A stretch of DNA of 64,000 bases. It comes from Corynespora cassiicola (Eukaryota; Ascomycota; Dothideomycetes; Pleosporales; Corynesporascaceae). The stretch is from contig JAEUWY010000001.1 of the NCBI GenBank assembly GCA_022059125.1, positions 4,340,001-4,404,000 on the forward strand, in the 5' to 3' direction. The notes under the pieces were generated by a model, which worked only from the letters and a program-made list of their open reading frames with translations, had not been told where the DNA came from and ran no database searches. Both the position numbers and the translations under genes were made by a program. Shown here one piece after another: positions 52,809 to 64,000 of this stretch (its first letter is position 1; each line of letters opens with the position of its first letter).

Positions 52809-53655
52809 ATGTCGCAAGTCCACGCCCTCTCCGACGACCAGGTAGGATGCCCCCGCGGGCCCCCAGGCAGCTCTCACCGCGCTGCAGAGCTGCCCCCGCC
52901 AATCTACGTCAGACCTGCCGCAGCAGCTAATCCGCCTCTCGGTCTCAGGTCGCCGGCGAGCTGAAGAAGATGACGGCCTTCATCCGCCAGGAGGCCATGG
53001 AGAAGGCTCACGAGATCCGCATCAAGGCCGACGAGGAGTTCGCAATCGAGAAGTCCAAGCTCGTCCGCCAGGAAACCGCGGCCATCGATTCGTCCTACGA
53101 GAAGAAGTTCAAGCAGGCCAGCATGTCGCAGCAAATCACCCGCTCCACTGTCGCCAACAAGTCCAGGTTAAGGATTCTGTCCGCCCGCCAGGAGCTGCTC
53201 GACAGGCTGTTTGAGGACGCCCAGAAGAAGCTGGCCACCGTGTCCAAGGACAAGGGCAAATACCAGGGCGTGCTGAAGAACCTGATTTTGGAGGGCGCCT
53301 ATGCGCTGAACGAGGACAAGATCCAGGTCAAGGCCAGGAAAGCAGACTATGACGTGGTGAAGAAGGCCATTGAGGGCGCCCAGTCTGAGTACAAGAGCAA
53401 GGTCAACAAGGAGGTTTCCATCACCATTGACGAGAAGGACCCGCTCCCCGAGGGATCGTAAGTTGCGTGCCCAGCGCTTTGTGGACTGCGCTGACCGTGT
53501 CTAGGGCTGGTGGTGTTTCTATTGTTGGCACCGGCGGCAGGATCGACATTAACAACTCGTTTGAAGAGCGCTTGAGGCTCCTCGAGACGGACGCCCTGCC
53601 CTCGATCAGGGTCACCCTCTTTGGCGAGAACAAGAACCGAAGGTTCACCGACTGA
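52809..53655 (+). CDS. VMA4: V-type ATPase subunit E
   Basis: Peripheral-stalk subunit of the V1 sector that couples ATP hydrolysis to proton pumping into vacuoles. Three exons inferred: 52809-52841, 52949-53457 and 53505-53655, 230 aa, the usual family length. The protein starts MSQVHALSDDQ and continues VAGELKKMTAFIRQEAMEKA, then a long helix (IKADEEFAIEKSKLVRQETA), the conserved SRLRILSARQELLDRLFEDA and, at the C-terminus, GGVSIVGTGGRIDINNSFEE and LPSIRVTLFGENKNRRF. The 33-nt first exon with an early intron is typical of fungal housekeeping genes. Confidence 0.97.
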
Positions 53656-54574
53656 GCGTGCGGAGACGTCACCTCGAACCTGAACATCGGCCTGCTGGTT
53701 ACTGTTTGATAGAGGGAGGACTTGCACCTGCCATGGGACAGCTGGAGATACCAGGAGGGGCCCTGTTAGTTTTTTAAGTCAACGGCCGCGAACAGCATGC
53801 ATACGCGGAGGGGATGCTTGGGATCTGGGGGGAGCTTGTAGTATACTTGAAAGACATTAGCGGGCTTTCCAATGTGCAAATTCTCAATCTTTCACGTCTA
53901 TCGCGCCAGCCCGCTGGGGCAGAGGATCGTACCTGATACAGAAGGGGGCCCCCTCTGGGCGTGCCTTGTGCATGGAGGAGTATCCACCTAGGCACAGGTG
54001 GTGGGCTAGGCCCAATGAGGCTATCAAACCCTCGGGGCCACGATTGGCCATGGAGCAGAGCTCCCGCCCCGCCAACACCCAGCCCAAACGTATTGCCTCA
54101 TTGTTCACATTCGCTACTTCCCGATCCCATAAATATCGGGGCGCTGTGCGGGCTTAGCAAGCCGCCACGGCCCTTTTCGTTGGGTTGACGCACCGCTGCA
54201 TCTAGTAATTAGTTCCTCCGGCGGGGCTTATCTGCACCGTCTCGACTATGACGGGACGGTAGAGGGAGACGGCGGGAGTCCTTAGGGAGCGGTTCCGCCA
54301 GGAATGGGGTATTCAAGTGCCGAGTGGCCGGGTATAGTCGAGCCTGCTCCGGCAGGTGGGTGTATAAAGCTGGGTTCAGTCCCTGAGGGGAATGAGTATC
54401 TCTTGGTTGTTGAAGACCTTCGAACCAGCAACCACCACTCAACGTCACAGCATTTCCGATTACCTTTTATAAACGGACTACCCGTGAGTGCATCAAAGAG
54501 CAAAGAAAGCGTACATTATTGACATGATTAGCTCTTGCCTACTAACCCGCCAAACAACCCATAACCAAGCTACC
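53656..54574. other. Intergenic, with TATA-containing promoter of the cupin gene
   Basis: About 920 bp. A TATAAA at 54363-54368 lies 206 bp before the cupin ATG, implying a 5' UTR of perhaps 170 nt, which contains an ATG at about 54524. No gene recognised. Confidence 0.5.
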
Positions 54575-54996
54575 ATGGCCCCCATCGCAATGACACACTT
54601 CGCAAAAGCGCAATCCACCTTTAAACCCCCTCTCATTGCAAACGAAAACGCCTACCTCGGCGACATCGCCTCTAGGTCCGTCCACCCACCCTCCCATCCC
54701 CCCCAACTCTCCCATTAACAAAGCCCTTCTTCAGCGACAAGATCGACCCCGAGAAGCCCATCTCGGCAGGTTTCTACCGCCTGGAGAAGGGCACGCCGCT
54801 CGTGTATACGTACACGTATCACGAGATGAAGATTATTGTCGAGGGCTCGTTTATCATTTCGGATGAGACGGGCAAAGAGGTGCATGCTACTGCGGGGGAT
54901 GTGTTTTATTTTCCGAAGGGGGCGACGATTACGTTTAAGACGGATGATTATGGGTTGGCGTTTTATACGGGGCAGAGGAAGGAGGGGGCTGCGTGA
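54575..54996 (+). CDS. EutQ-like cupin-domain protein
   Basis: Two exons inferred, 54575-54675 and 54735-54996, 120 aa. Single cupin beta-barrel: [38 protein letters not shown], then [20 protein letters not shown]. The conserved metal-site pattern of cupins is only partly present (HEMKIIVEG and GDVFYFPKG), as in EutQ-type members. Bacterial EutQ acts in ethanolamine utilisation, but fungal homologues are uncharacterised small cytosolic proteins, so no specific role is inferred. Confidence 0.85.
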
Positions 54997-55519
54997 GGCG
55001 AGATCCTGATGAAATACATTTGGTTCAAACAGGTCATTCATGCTTATATGTGTCGCGGTTGTGACTGTAACTTCAGGTCTCTCATGTTCGGAAGTTGGAC
55101 AAGTCGTCGAGTCCCCAACGAAGACGACGCCTTCTCATGTTCCCATAGGCTATTACCAGCACGCCATGCATGATTAGATAACCAAAGATGTATGCATGTA
55201 AGATGGGAACCCACCGCGGACGTATGGAAAAGCCAATGCGATGATGACGGCTTATGCATCTCTATGCCTGCCTCTTTCCGGATCTAGCACTGACCGTATC
55301 ACAGCATATAGCAACCCCCTACAAATCCCCATCACTAAATATCACAAACCCATTCACTCACAAAATGGCGTTCAACCAACCACAACCCAAGAGCAACAGC
55401 CCCGTATACCATATATAAACCCCTTCGCCACCACCCACCTCCCTCTCTCCCTCCTCTCCCAAGCCCAATCTCGCAACGCAAAACTCCAAAAAGAAACAAC
55501 CGGAATTGCCACCCCAACC
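54997..55519. other. Intergenic, no supported gene
   Basis: About 520 bp. Promoter of the following gene with a TATA box; an in-frame ATG at 55241 exists but the leader it would add is low-complexity and unlike an MDR protein. Confidence 0.55.
55412..55419 (+). promoter_or_regulatory. TATA box of the MDR oxidoreductase gene
   Basis: TATATAAA, 101 bp before the ATG at 55520. Confidence 0.55.
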
Positions 55520-56754
55520 ATGCTCACAAACTCCTCCTGGACCATCCCCCCAACCTCCTCCTCCCTCACCCTAACCACCACCCCCCTCCCCACCCCCGGT
55601 CCCCACCAAACCCTCATAAAACTCACCGCCGCCTCGCTAAACTACCGCGACCTCCTAACCCTCACACACACCTATCCCGTCCCGCAAAAGCCGCATTTGG
55701 TCCCCTGCTCCGACGGCGCCGGCACAATCCACTCCGCCGGCCCCTCCTCCCGCTGGGCCGGCAAAGAAGGCACTAAAGTCGTGCTACACAATTCTTCGTG
55801 GATGGATGGCGATGTGAGGAATCTGAAGGGCGAGGAGGTGCTGGGCGGTGGGGAGTGGGATGGCACGTTGCAGGGGTGGAGGGTGGTGGGGGATGAGGGC
55901 GTTGTGGAGATGCCGAGGGGGTGGACGGGGGAGATGGGTGCGGCGGTTGTGAGTGCGGGGGGGACGGCTTGGGCAGCGGTTAGGGGGGGGTTGGATGGGG
56001 AGTTGGATGGGGGGCTGAGGGGGTGGGAAGGGGGGTGGGGGGGTAAGAGATTGGAGGGGAAGTGGGTGCTTACGCAGGGTACGGGGGGTGTGAGTTGTTT
56101 TGCGATACAGGTGAGTGTCCCTCAAGTCTTATATACGTGGTGGTCGGTCGGTTATCGTTTGCTGCGTTGGGTAAGGGAGGGGGTGTTTGGATGGAAGCTG
56201 ACAGTGATAGATTGCGGCGGCTTTGGGTGCGACGGTCATTTCGACATCGTCGTCGAATGCTAAGCTCGAGGTTGCGAAGATTTTGGGGGCGAAATACACA
56301 ATCAACTACTCTACCACGCCGGATTGGGATCAAGAGGTCCTGAAGATCACCAAAGGCAAAGGTGTCGACCATGTCATTGAAGTGGGCGGCGCGAAGACCA
56401 TTATGAAATCACTCAATGCTACGAGGACGGGTGGACTCGTGAGCCTCATTGGATTCTTGAGTGGGTCTGAAAGCCTTCCTCCGGAGTTCATCCCTAGTAT
56501 TCTGTATGGAGCGAAGATTGGTCAGTTCATGGCTGGATGGAGTATGAACAACATTAAGCTGACGCTGTTTAGTCAAAGGATGTACTGCCTTTAGCCGAGA
56601 GGCGACGGCTCAGCTCATGAAGTTTGTGGAAGCGAACGGGATCAAGCCACTCATTGCAAAGACCTTTGCTTTTGAAGACGCCAAGGAGGCATTTGAAGCG
56701 TTGCAGCAGCAGAGCACGGTGGGGAAAATCGTGATAAAGATCAGTGATGATTGA
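55520..56754 (+). CDS. Medium-chain dehydrogenase/reductase (alcohol dehydrogenase-like)
   Basis: NAD(P)H-dependent oxidoreductase of the zinc-type ADH/quinone-reductase superfamily. Three exons inferred: 55520-56110, 56211-56520 and 56573-56754, 360 aa. The GroES-like half has LTAASLNYRDLLTLTHTYPV and HLVPCSDGAGTI. The Rossmann half is formed across intron 1: VLTQGTGGVSCFAIQ followed by IAAALGATVISTSSS. Later blocks are HVIEVGGAKTIMKSL, GGLVSLIGFLSG and AKTFAFEDAKEAFEAL. The Cys/His ligands of the catalytic zinc are not obvious, so it may be zinc-independent. Residues around 165-190 are a Gly/Trp-rich insertion (LDGELDGGLRGWEGGWGG). Convergent with the alpha-galactosidase. Substrate unknown. 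Confidence 0.85.
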
Positions 56755-56924
56755 ATCCGTTGATCCAATATCATGAACAATATTCAACGTCAGATAGAAT
56801 TCGTATTATGCGGATACAAATCACAGTCTTCCTCTGATGAAGTCTACCAGTCGATGAATCGGTTATCTCTCACCCGGATGTCAGCTTGCGAATCAATCCT
56901 GGAGTCAAAAAGACTGAGACCACA

Positions 56925-58253
56925 TCAACAACCCACCGTGCAAGCCACCTTCCAAATCCTGTACACCTTTGCTTCGTGGCTTCTGACCTCAGCAGTGAAC
57001 GGAATATCATACGGTCCCTGGTCTCTATGCTTCCACAAATCCCTCACACGATACACATCCCAGGGCACCGTCAAATGCTCGCGCATACTCACCGTCATAC
57101 TCGCCGTCTCACTCCCCCTATTTAGCAGCGCAACCGCCAAACTCTCATCCTGCAACTGCCTCGCATAAATATGCAGCGTATTATTCTCATTCCTCCACTG
57201 CAGCGTCGCCGGCACACCCAACGGATCCTGATTCACCTCAATGACCTCCCCATTCGTCAGCGTCTCCAGATCATACGCATCCAACCCTTCCACATTGGCC
57301 CCAATAAGCAACGGCGAATTGACCAACGCCCACATGGAAAAATGGGCCCGGTACTCGATATCGCTCGCACCCGCGCCAACAAGTTGCTTGCTCCGCCCAT
57401 CCAACCCCACAATCAACATGTCGTAGTCATTCCAATGCCCCGGCCCCGAATACTGCGCGACCTCCTGCCCACGATCCAGCATATCCAGCACATCGAAGTA
57501 GTACTTCTCCCGATTCCCCGGGAAGTTGAAGTCGTCGGAGATATCCTGCCCGATGCGCCACTGATTCGCGCCCTCCTCAGCCGCCCACTCCCACACGTTG
57601 GCCCAACCGCAGTGGCACGCGTGGAACACGGTTGAGTGGTTGGTCGCGAGCAGCGCGGCGCTCATGTCGAGCATAACCTGCTGGACCTCTGCCTGCGGGG
57701 CGGTGGCGTGCGAGCAGCAGCTGTCATACTTGAGGTGGTCGATGCCCCACGATGCGAAGAGCTGTGCATCGGCTTCCGCGTGCCCGGCCGATCCGGTGTA
57801 GCCCGCGCAAGTGTCTTCCCCGGGCCCGCTGTAGATGCCGAGCTTGAAGCCTTTGGAGTGGGCGTAGTCGGCGAGGGCTTTCATGCCGCTGGGGAACTTT
57901 AGGGGGTCTACTTCGAGGGGGTACGAGGCGCGGGAGCCTTTGTGGCGTTGCCAGCCGTCGTCGATATTTACGTAGATGTAGCCGGCGGCTTTGAGGCCCG
58001 TCTTTTCGAGGGCGTCAATGGTGTTGCGGATGAGGGTTTCGTTGATGTCAGGGCCGAAGTTGTTCCAGGAGCTCCATCCCATTGGTGGTGTGCGTGCAAG
58101 GCCATTGGTGATGTTTACTGTGCCTCCGTAGTGTGTAACATTCCATGGCGCAATTGGGGTTGGTGTAGGAGCTGGTGCTGAGGTCGTGTTTGACCAATCT
58201 TGCCCATAGGCGAAGGCGGCGCTAGCCACTACGAATAAAGATGTAATGAACAT
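56925..58253 (-). CDS. Secreted alpha-galactosidase, GH27
   Basis: Releases terminal alpha-1,6-galactose from galactomannan and raffinose-type sugars. Single exon, 442 aa from the ATG at 58253, chosen because it starts the signal peptide (MFITSLFVVASAAFA). A Thr/Pro-rich spacer follows. GH27 catalytic motifs: ARTPPMGWSSWNNFG, YVNIDDGWQ, nucleophile Asp177 in LKYDSC, and the acid/base Asp237 in WRIGQDISDDF. The C-terminal beta domain (SLAVALLNRGSETASMTVSM) completes the usual architecture. Several N-glycosylation sites (NATT-type NxS/T) fit secretion. Confidence 0.95.
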   Translation of the reverse strand: MFITSLFVVASAAFAYGQDWSNTTSAPAPTPTPIAPWNVTHYGGTVNITNGLARTPPMGWSSWNNFGPDINETLIRNTIDALEKTGLKAAGYIYVNIDDGWQRHKGSRASYPLEVDPLKFPSGMKALADYAHSKGFKLGIYSGPGEDTCAGYTGSAGHAEADAQLFASWGIDHLKYDSCCSHATAPQAEVQQVMLDMSAALLATNHSTVFHACHCGWANVWEWAAEEGANQWRIGQDISDDFNFPGNREKYYFDVLDMLDRGQEVAQYSGPGHWNDYDMLIVGLDGRSKQLVGAGASDIEYRAHFSMWALVNSPLLIGANVEGLDAYDLETLTNGEVIEVNQDPLGVPATLQWRNENNTLHIYARQLQDESLAVALLNRGSETASMTVSMREHLTVPWDVYRVRDLWKHRDQGPYDIPFTAEVRSHEAKVYRIWKVACTVGC

Positions 58254-60374
58254 AGCTGGATGCGTTGAAGAGCAAAGCAGGGGGAAAAACGAAAGTACTG
58301 TATTATTCAAGTATTTCTGGATCAAAGGAGTGCAGTGGTCATTTTAAGTGGCATTGGAGGAAGTTGGATAGCTAGGCGTGTGAAGAAAGGAGGTGTCTGT
58401 GAGAAGATGGGACGATGCAGGAACCGAAAGAATAAAATTATTTCTACTGTCGCTCCATATAAAGATATGAGCTGCATGCATATTCATTCTTCAGATATAC
58501 GGTAGCAATATGGTGATGTCGGATGTGTCGATGATTGTGGATAGATTTAGCCACAAGTGGACATTTACCCCATCCTCGAGATCAGCCTTTTCATTCCTAC
58601 CTTTTCAAGCATCGAATCGACGAAGATCCTTTAAACGAGCCAGTCATGCATTTCCTGCTAAACAGGATACCAGGTAAATGCTTGTCCAAAGTAACGAAAA
58701 TCGTATGCGTCATGCTACACACCCCTACCAGAACAGGGTTGATCGCATATGTTGCCTCTTGGAGCAGAGATTCCGTAAATACAGAAAACAAAGATGACTT
58801 GGTCATGATACTAATGCTCCAACTATTTAGTAGAACCTCATCGTTGAATCGCTGTAACGAGCTCTCCTCTTGATTTGGTCAGGTGGACTTAGTGCATGGT
58901 CGGGATCGGTAATCGATTAAACGAAAAGAGTCAATTTCCAGATACCAATGACAATGGCAATTCGAAGGTGTTCGATCGATGCTTTTGTACGTTGATTACC
59001 GGTAGGATCAGCGTCTGCCATATCTGTCCCACCCCTTTCTTCTCTGTCGATTTTAAGGTTAAGTCTTACAATCACTGATACTCCCAATACACAAAGACAG
59101 AGCTCTGACAAGAACATTAGTATTTCTCACGATATCCCTACCTGGATTTCGATGCATTTCACATTGCTTGCGGCGTTCTCTGATGGCAATGTATTCTTCC
59201 GGTGTTTCCTGCTAGCGAAAGCTTTACTTTTTCTCGGACCGAAACAACCCAATGTTCAGATTTCTCGGTTTTCCATCTGGCACCTTTTGCTTGAAAACGA
59301 GAAGAGAAGGGTATGCTCGGCCTCGACGAAACCGAATGTGGAAGACAGGATAATGTCAGCGCCGTGACTGGAAATACGCACACTTCGGCACCACGATCAG
59401 CAAGTTCCCCTTGGCCGCGCAAGGAACAGCCGGGGATCTTCTGGATAACGACAGCCAAGGTCCCGAATGACGTAGCATCGGGAAGAGAATGGGAGAAGAC
59501 TGCGATGGAGGAACAGCAGTGATGGGTTGCAGGATGAAGCGGCTGGCTTGATAAGCAGTGAATCGCAGGCCCGAGAGATATGGACTTGGTGCATCCCCCA
59601 AACCGATATCGAAATGCTCGAGAGAATGACGGAAAAGAAATCATCCAAGCTCCCGAGAGGCGCTCCAGTGGAACTCAGCATTGAAGTGCCGCGAGGCACG
59701 GCGTCGGCAGTACTTCCATGACGCGTTTTGCTCCGTCTCGCCAGTACTTGGTAAGAAACGGCATCCAGAAGAAAAATCAACCCATGGCGCAGTCCTTACA
59801 GGCTGCCGTTTATACTGGAACGCGCGCATTGACGGCTGTACACGGCGCTGAAATATGCAGCTGTTTTCGCGGTCGTGTTGGGCTATCGGGGCCCGCCGGT
59901 GCGTATTCGGAGGGTAGCATCGTAGGTTCCGTCGCTTTCCTCGGCCACCCGGCAACATCCATGGCTATCGCAAGCTTCAAACGGATAGGCTATGCCAACT
60001 CGCCACTTGCGACAAATTTCGTGGAGTCAGATCATCTCGAAACGTCAAAAGAACGCAAGCGTTCCGGCACGTTGCGCTGATCGGGGTCCTTATCCCCGCA
60101 TTAACTGGGGGCTTGGCGGGCATAATCACAAGCTCGAACTCACACACCCCTCTGCCCGAAGCTGGGCCCCCAACGTCTACCACTCATGGTAGCCGGCCTA
60201 GTCTGCTTCAGGTCGGCTCGAAGAAAGAAGATCCTCGGCCCATGTCCCCAGGTGAGTGACGTCTTCTTTATAAATAATCTTCTCCGTCCTCCCGCCTCGA
60301 CTCCGCACGCATACATCATAGCATTCCTCACCTTGTCCTTCCCTCATCCTTTCAACACATACTGAAAAGACGTA
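58254..60374. other. Intergenic, no supported gene
   Basis: About 2.1 kb between the divergent alpha-galactosidase and malate synthase starts. The region 58500-59700 has short frames only. A plus-strand frame at 59718-60080 lacks any motif. It likely contains the promoters of both genes; the TATA box of malate synthase is listed separately. Confidence 0.5.
60269..60276 (+). promoter_or_regulatory. TATA box of the malate synthase gene
   Basis: TATAAATA, 99 bp before the ATG at 60375. A strong TATA agrees with the carbon-source-regulated expression known for this gene in other fungi. Confidence 0.6.
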
Positions 60375-62128
60375 ATGGCAGCCAGCCCAGATTCCATCCT
60401 GCGCGAGGTTAACATCCTCGGCGCATTGAACGACCAGAACCGACACATCCTCAGCAAGGACGCCGCAGTCTTCCTTGCTCTCCTCCACCGCACATTCAAC
60501 GAGCGCCGGAAGGCTCTCCTTCAGCGAAGAGTAATTCGCCAGGCCGAGCTCGACAAGGGCAACCTCCTTGATTTCCTTCCCGAGACAAAGCACATCCGCG
60601 AAAATGATGCGTGGAAAGGTGCTCCCCCAGCCCCTGGTCTTAGGGACAGGCGGGTAGAGATCACTGGCCCGACCGACAGGAAGATGGTCGTCAATGCTTT
60701 GAATTCGAATGTCTGGACTTACATGGCCGATTTTGAGGGTAATGTCTCCCTGGATCCACAATTAGTAGCAATGCGAGACTAACTTGGACAGACTCCACTG
60801 CCCCCACATGGGACAACATGATCAATGGCCAGCTCAACCTGCACGACGCTATCCGCAGGCAAGTCGACTTTAAGCAAGGCGAGAAGGAGTACAAGCTCCG
60901 CACCGACCGCACACTGCCCACACTCATCTGCCGAGCTCGAGGCTGGCATCTGGAGGAGAAGCACTTCACCGTTGACGGAGAGCCCATCTCAGGTAGCCTT
61001 TTCGACTTCGGTCTGTACTTCTTCAACAACGCACATGAGCTCGTCAAGCGAGGATATGGCCCATACTTTTACCTGCCCAAGATGGAATCGCATCTTGAGG
61101 CCAGGCTGTGGAACGACGTCTTCAACGTCGCTCAGGACTACATCGGCATGTCGCGCGGTACCATCCGAGGTACCGTCCTGATCGAGACCATCACCGCCGC
61201 CTTCGAAATGGACGAGATCATCTACGAGCTCCGTGACCACTCATCCGGTCTCAACTGTGGTCGCTGGGATTACATCTTCAGCACTATCAAGCGCTTCCGC
61301 CAAAACCCCAACTTTGTTCTCCCAGACCGCGACGCGGTGACCATGACCGTTCCATTCATGGATGCCTATGTCAAGCTTCTTATCAAGACCTGCCACAGGC
61401 GAGGTGTCCACGCTATGGGAGGAATGGCGGCTCAGATTCCTATCAAGAACGACCCCGCCGCCAACGATGCTGCCATGGAGAAGGTCCGTGCCGACAAGCT
61501 CCGAGAGGTACGCGCCGGTCACGACGGAACCTGGGTCGCTCACCCTGCACTTGCTGCGATCGCTTCCGACGTGTTCAACACGCACATGCCTACCCCCAAT
61601 CAGCTCCACGTGCGCCGCGAGGATGTCAACATCACCGCAAATGACCTTCTTAACATGAACGTGCCCGGCAAGATTACCGAGGCAGGCATCCGCAAGAACC
61701 TCGACATCGGCCTGAGCTACATGGAGGCTTGGGTCCGTGGTGTTGGATGTGTCCCCATTTACTACCTTATGGAGGATGCCGCCACCGCCGAGGTGTCCCG
61801 CAGTCAGCTCTGGCAGTGGTCGAAGCACCAGGCCGAGACGGCCGAGGGCAAGAAGGTCACCAAGGACTACGCAATCAAGCTCCTGCGCGAGCAGGCCCAG
61901 AAGCTTAGCGAGAAGGCGCCAAAGGGCAACAAGTTCCAGCTGGCGGCCAAGTACTTTGAGAGCCAGGTCACGGGCGAGGACTATGCCGAGTTCTTGACAT
62001 CGTAAGTTTCCCGATGTCCCTCCCAATCGCGAAAATGCCCTTTTATTCACAACGCTAACGTTTGTCCCAGGCTGCTGTACAACGAAATCACAAATGTGGG
62101 TCCTCCCAAGGGTGCTTCCAAGTTGTAG
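60375..62128 (+). CDS. acuE: Malate synthase, glyoxysomal
   Basis: Condenses glyoxylate and acetyl-CoA to malate in the glyoxylate cycle, needed for growth on acetate or fatty acids. Three exons inferred: 60375-60738, 60792-62001 and 62071-62128, 543 aa, the normal length. The family signature [16 protein letters not shown] lies at 269-284; other conserved blocks are [40 protein letters not shown] and [15 protein letters not shown]. The last 19 residues come from exon 3 and end GASKL, so the peroxisomal targeting tripeptide SKL is encoded after intron 2. If that intron were retained, translation would stop at once (TCG-TAA), leaving a complete catalytic domain without SKL. Confidence 0.97.
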
Positions 62129-64000
62129 TTTCTCTCCCCACCCTGCGCAAACCGAATCTTGTAATTCTACTCCAAAAATGTGTAATGAGGCGTTTTTCCC
62201 GGCTGGAGTCGTCGGCGCACGCCCAATAACAAACCGAACAAGAAATTAATGACCTATTAAACACACCTCTCTTTTTTTTCTATTTGGTTCCCCCGCACAC
62301 GAGGATTTTATTCCTTGGTTGCGCTGCGGACCTGCACAGCACAGACAATGACATGTGAACGAGAGGCTAATGGATATGCTTTCACAGGCTCAATCACCCG
62401 TTGCGGCAGCTAAGCTTTGATGCGCGCAAACCTGAACCGAGGTTGCGGGGCGCGGCCTCCCATCCGAAACCGAACGAGTGGAATGCGGAGGGAGGAATGC
62501 ACGGCGGGGCAGGGTGTCAGACGCATGTGATGATCATATGATGAGGGGCCGTGGGAAAATATGGAATGATTTTGCCTTTTTGGGTTCTTTGAGCGGGCGT
62601 TTTTTCTTCCCCGAGGCATGGGGGGTATTTGCGGCATTTCATGGGCTTTGTGTTTAGCCTGATGGGGTTGGTTCTTTGAGGATGGGGCCTGGGTTTGGAC
62701 AATACTAGAGTGCGAAATTCACTTGGAATTTACGATGGTTCTTCTGCCTTGCGCTTGTTCTTGAGTTAGTGGTGACTGGAAAGCGTGCTTTTTCGCAGTT
62801 TTTGAGGTGTCTGGTTTGAGGTGTCGTTTCTCGGGTGGCCCACTGTCTTATGGATCTCGTTTGAACATCCAGGACCGACGTTGGTTCATTCTTCGTTCCA
62901 GGGCGGTAGTATAGGGATAGACCTCTATTTATTCAAGCTGTATATCTGAGTTATGAAAATGGCACGGATCTTGGAGTATCCAGAGCATTATCTACAATTT
63001 CAGTTCCGGTGACAGAAGCTTGGGAACAGAGTCTCATAGTTAAGATTGACAAGGCCTAAATGTTCCTATAGGTTTGTAAACTGCTATCCCCTACGTATCA
63101 TTGGACATCGTATTATAATGGAGCTTCCATGCACATTCGAGAATTAATCGCGATCAACACTGCAAGCGGGGCTTTAGGGTATCAGCTTATTCAGATCAAG
63201 CCTGCAGTAAAACGTCTTTTAAAGGGCTTTGGCATTATTTCAGCGTTCCAGCTGGAAGCCTAGACATCTTTTAAATCAACGACAAAATGCCGCACTCTGG
63301 TTGAATGCCACCCAAAACCTCAGAGAGTGTTGTTTCCTCCATGGACGCAGATCTCAAAAAACTAATTCCGAACAGATTTAGCAAACTAATTAGCATCTGA
63401 GTCACGTTTTGACTATGAAAATTAGGCTCTTTCAGGATTTCTTGAGGTTTCTGCAGTTTCTGCATAACAGTAGGTGTAAACAAGAGCCAACCGTTGGATT
63501 TTCCATCGAGGAAGGATATTTGCAAAAGGGGAGCTTGGGGCCGATTGACAACGGCAGAGAGGGTATATGACAGTATATTTGTTTGCAAAAATACGCAGCT
63601 AGATTACGTCTTCTTGACTAGAGAATTTCTTGCCATCGTATTATCATTTTCCAACTCTGGACTAACTGCGTTATTAGGCGAGGCAGGGTGGCGCCTGCAC
63701 CACGCGGTCCCTCCCGCGAGTACGCACGTAGCAACGGACCCCCGGCTCAAATACGAGGAAATCATATACTTCCTGCATCACAACATTAATGCATGGCTTC
63801 ATGGTGGACATTTCTTCCATCCCGGGGCCCACATTGTACACCTCCAAGACGGATCATGTCAGCATTATACGAGTGTCTAGTCCCGTCGCACAGATAAACC
63901 TACTGTTCGTCCCTGTTACGGGGATGCCGGGTGGATACAGCATTTAAAGAGAGGTACTCTGAGGTGACATCGTAGGATGGAAACGAACATAGGTAGCATT
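62129..64000. other. Terminal intergenic region, no supported gene
   Basis: About 1.9 kb, AT-richer from 62900 on. A minus-strand frame at about 63271-63590 (contains APLLQISFLDGKSNGWLLFT) and an overlapping plus-strand frame at 63494-63880 (ends in a His-rich stretch, HHNINAWLHGGHFFHPGAHI) have weak protein-like character but no ATG-led, domain-bearing structure. They may be relics or exons of a gene running off the window. Confidence 0.4.

Noticed and set aside
59718..60080. 120-aa frame upstream of malate synthase
   Set aside because: No domain, lies in the promoter region, overlapped by antisense frames of similar length.

Overview
The window is nuclear DNA of a filamentous ascomycete (Pezizomycotina, probably Dothideomycetes or a related class). 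The evidence is many short GT-AG introns (about 46-118 bp) with GTANGT-type donors, genes on both strands with no operons, and typical fungal families: Zn2Cys6 regulator, HET domain, DUF3632, CHS5, a PRISE-like reductase and several P450s. No assignable tRNA, rRNA, intact transposon or CRISPR was seen. Splice sites below were placed by hand from reading-frame continuity, donor/acceptor motifs and family alignment. They are inferences unless stated otherwise.

1-14 kb: a CYP52-like P450 with unusual motifs, two uncharacterised genes, a stretch of two decayed genes (7.9-8.7 kb), an SHB17-like histidine phosphatase and the actin nucleation factor WASP/Las17. 14.7-27 kb: a Zn2Cys6 regulator, a nearly 4 kb gene-poor interval, an intronless ferric-reductase-like flavocytochrome, a secreted CE2/SGNH esterase and a BLOC-1 CNL1-like subunit. 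28.8-45.6 kb is partly accessory: a multi-HMG-box protein, a small membrane protein, an AT-richer Nudix-like protein with a damaged catalytic box, then a minus-strand run of P450, SGNH hydrolase, PRISE-like reductase and DUF3632 protein. An F-box gene follows, inserted between a PHD-finger gene and a partial copy of that gene's 3' end, then CHS5. 46.6-64 kb: a wax-synthase-like MBOAT, a HET-domain protein, a NIPA-type Mg transporter divergent from V-ATPase subunit E, an EutQ-like cupin, an MDR oxidoreductase convergent with a GH27 alpha-galactosidase, and malate synthase with a peroxisomal SKL tail.

Housekeeping functions visible here are actin assembly, chitin-synthase export, vacuolar acidification, BLOC-1 trafficking and the glyoxylate cycle. 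They alternate with accessory genes (P450s, HET, F-box, esterases). The 31-40 kb segment is the best candidate for a small accessory metabolic locus, but no backbone synthase is present. I found no clear evidence of a wholly new system. The observations most worth checking are the Nudix pseudoenzyme, the PHD tail duplication around the F-box gene, the paired gene relics at 8 kb, the aberrant P450 motifs, and the intron that separates malate synthase from its targeting signal.
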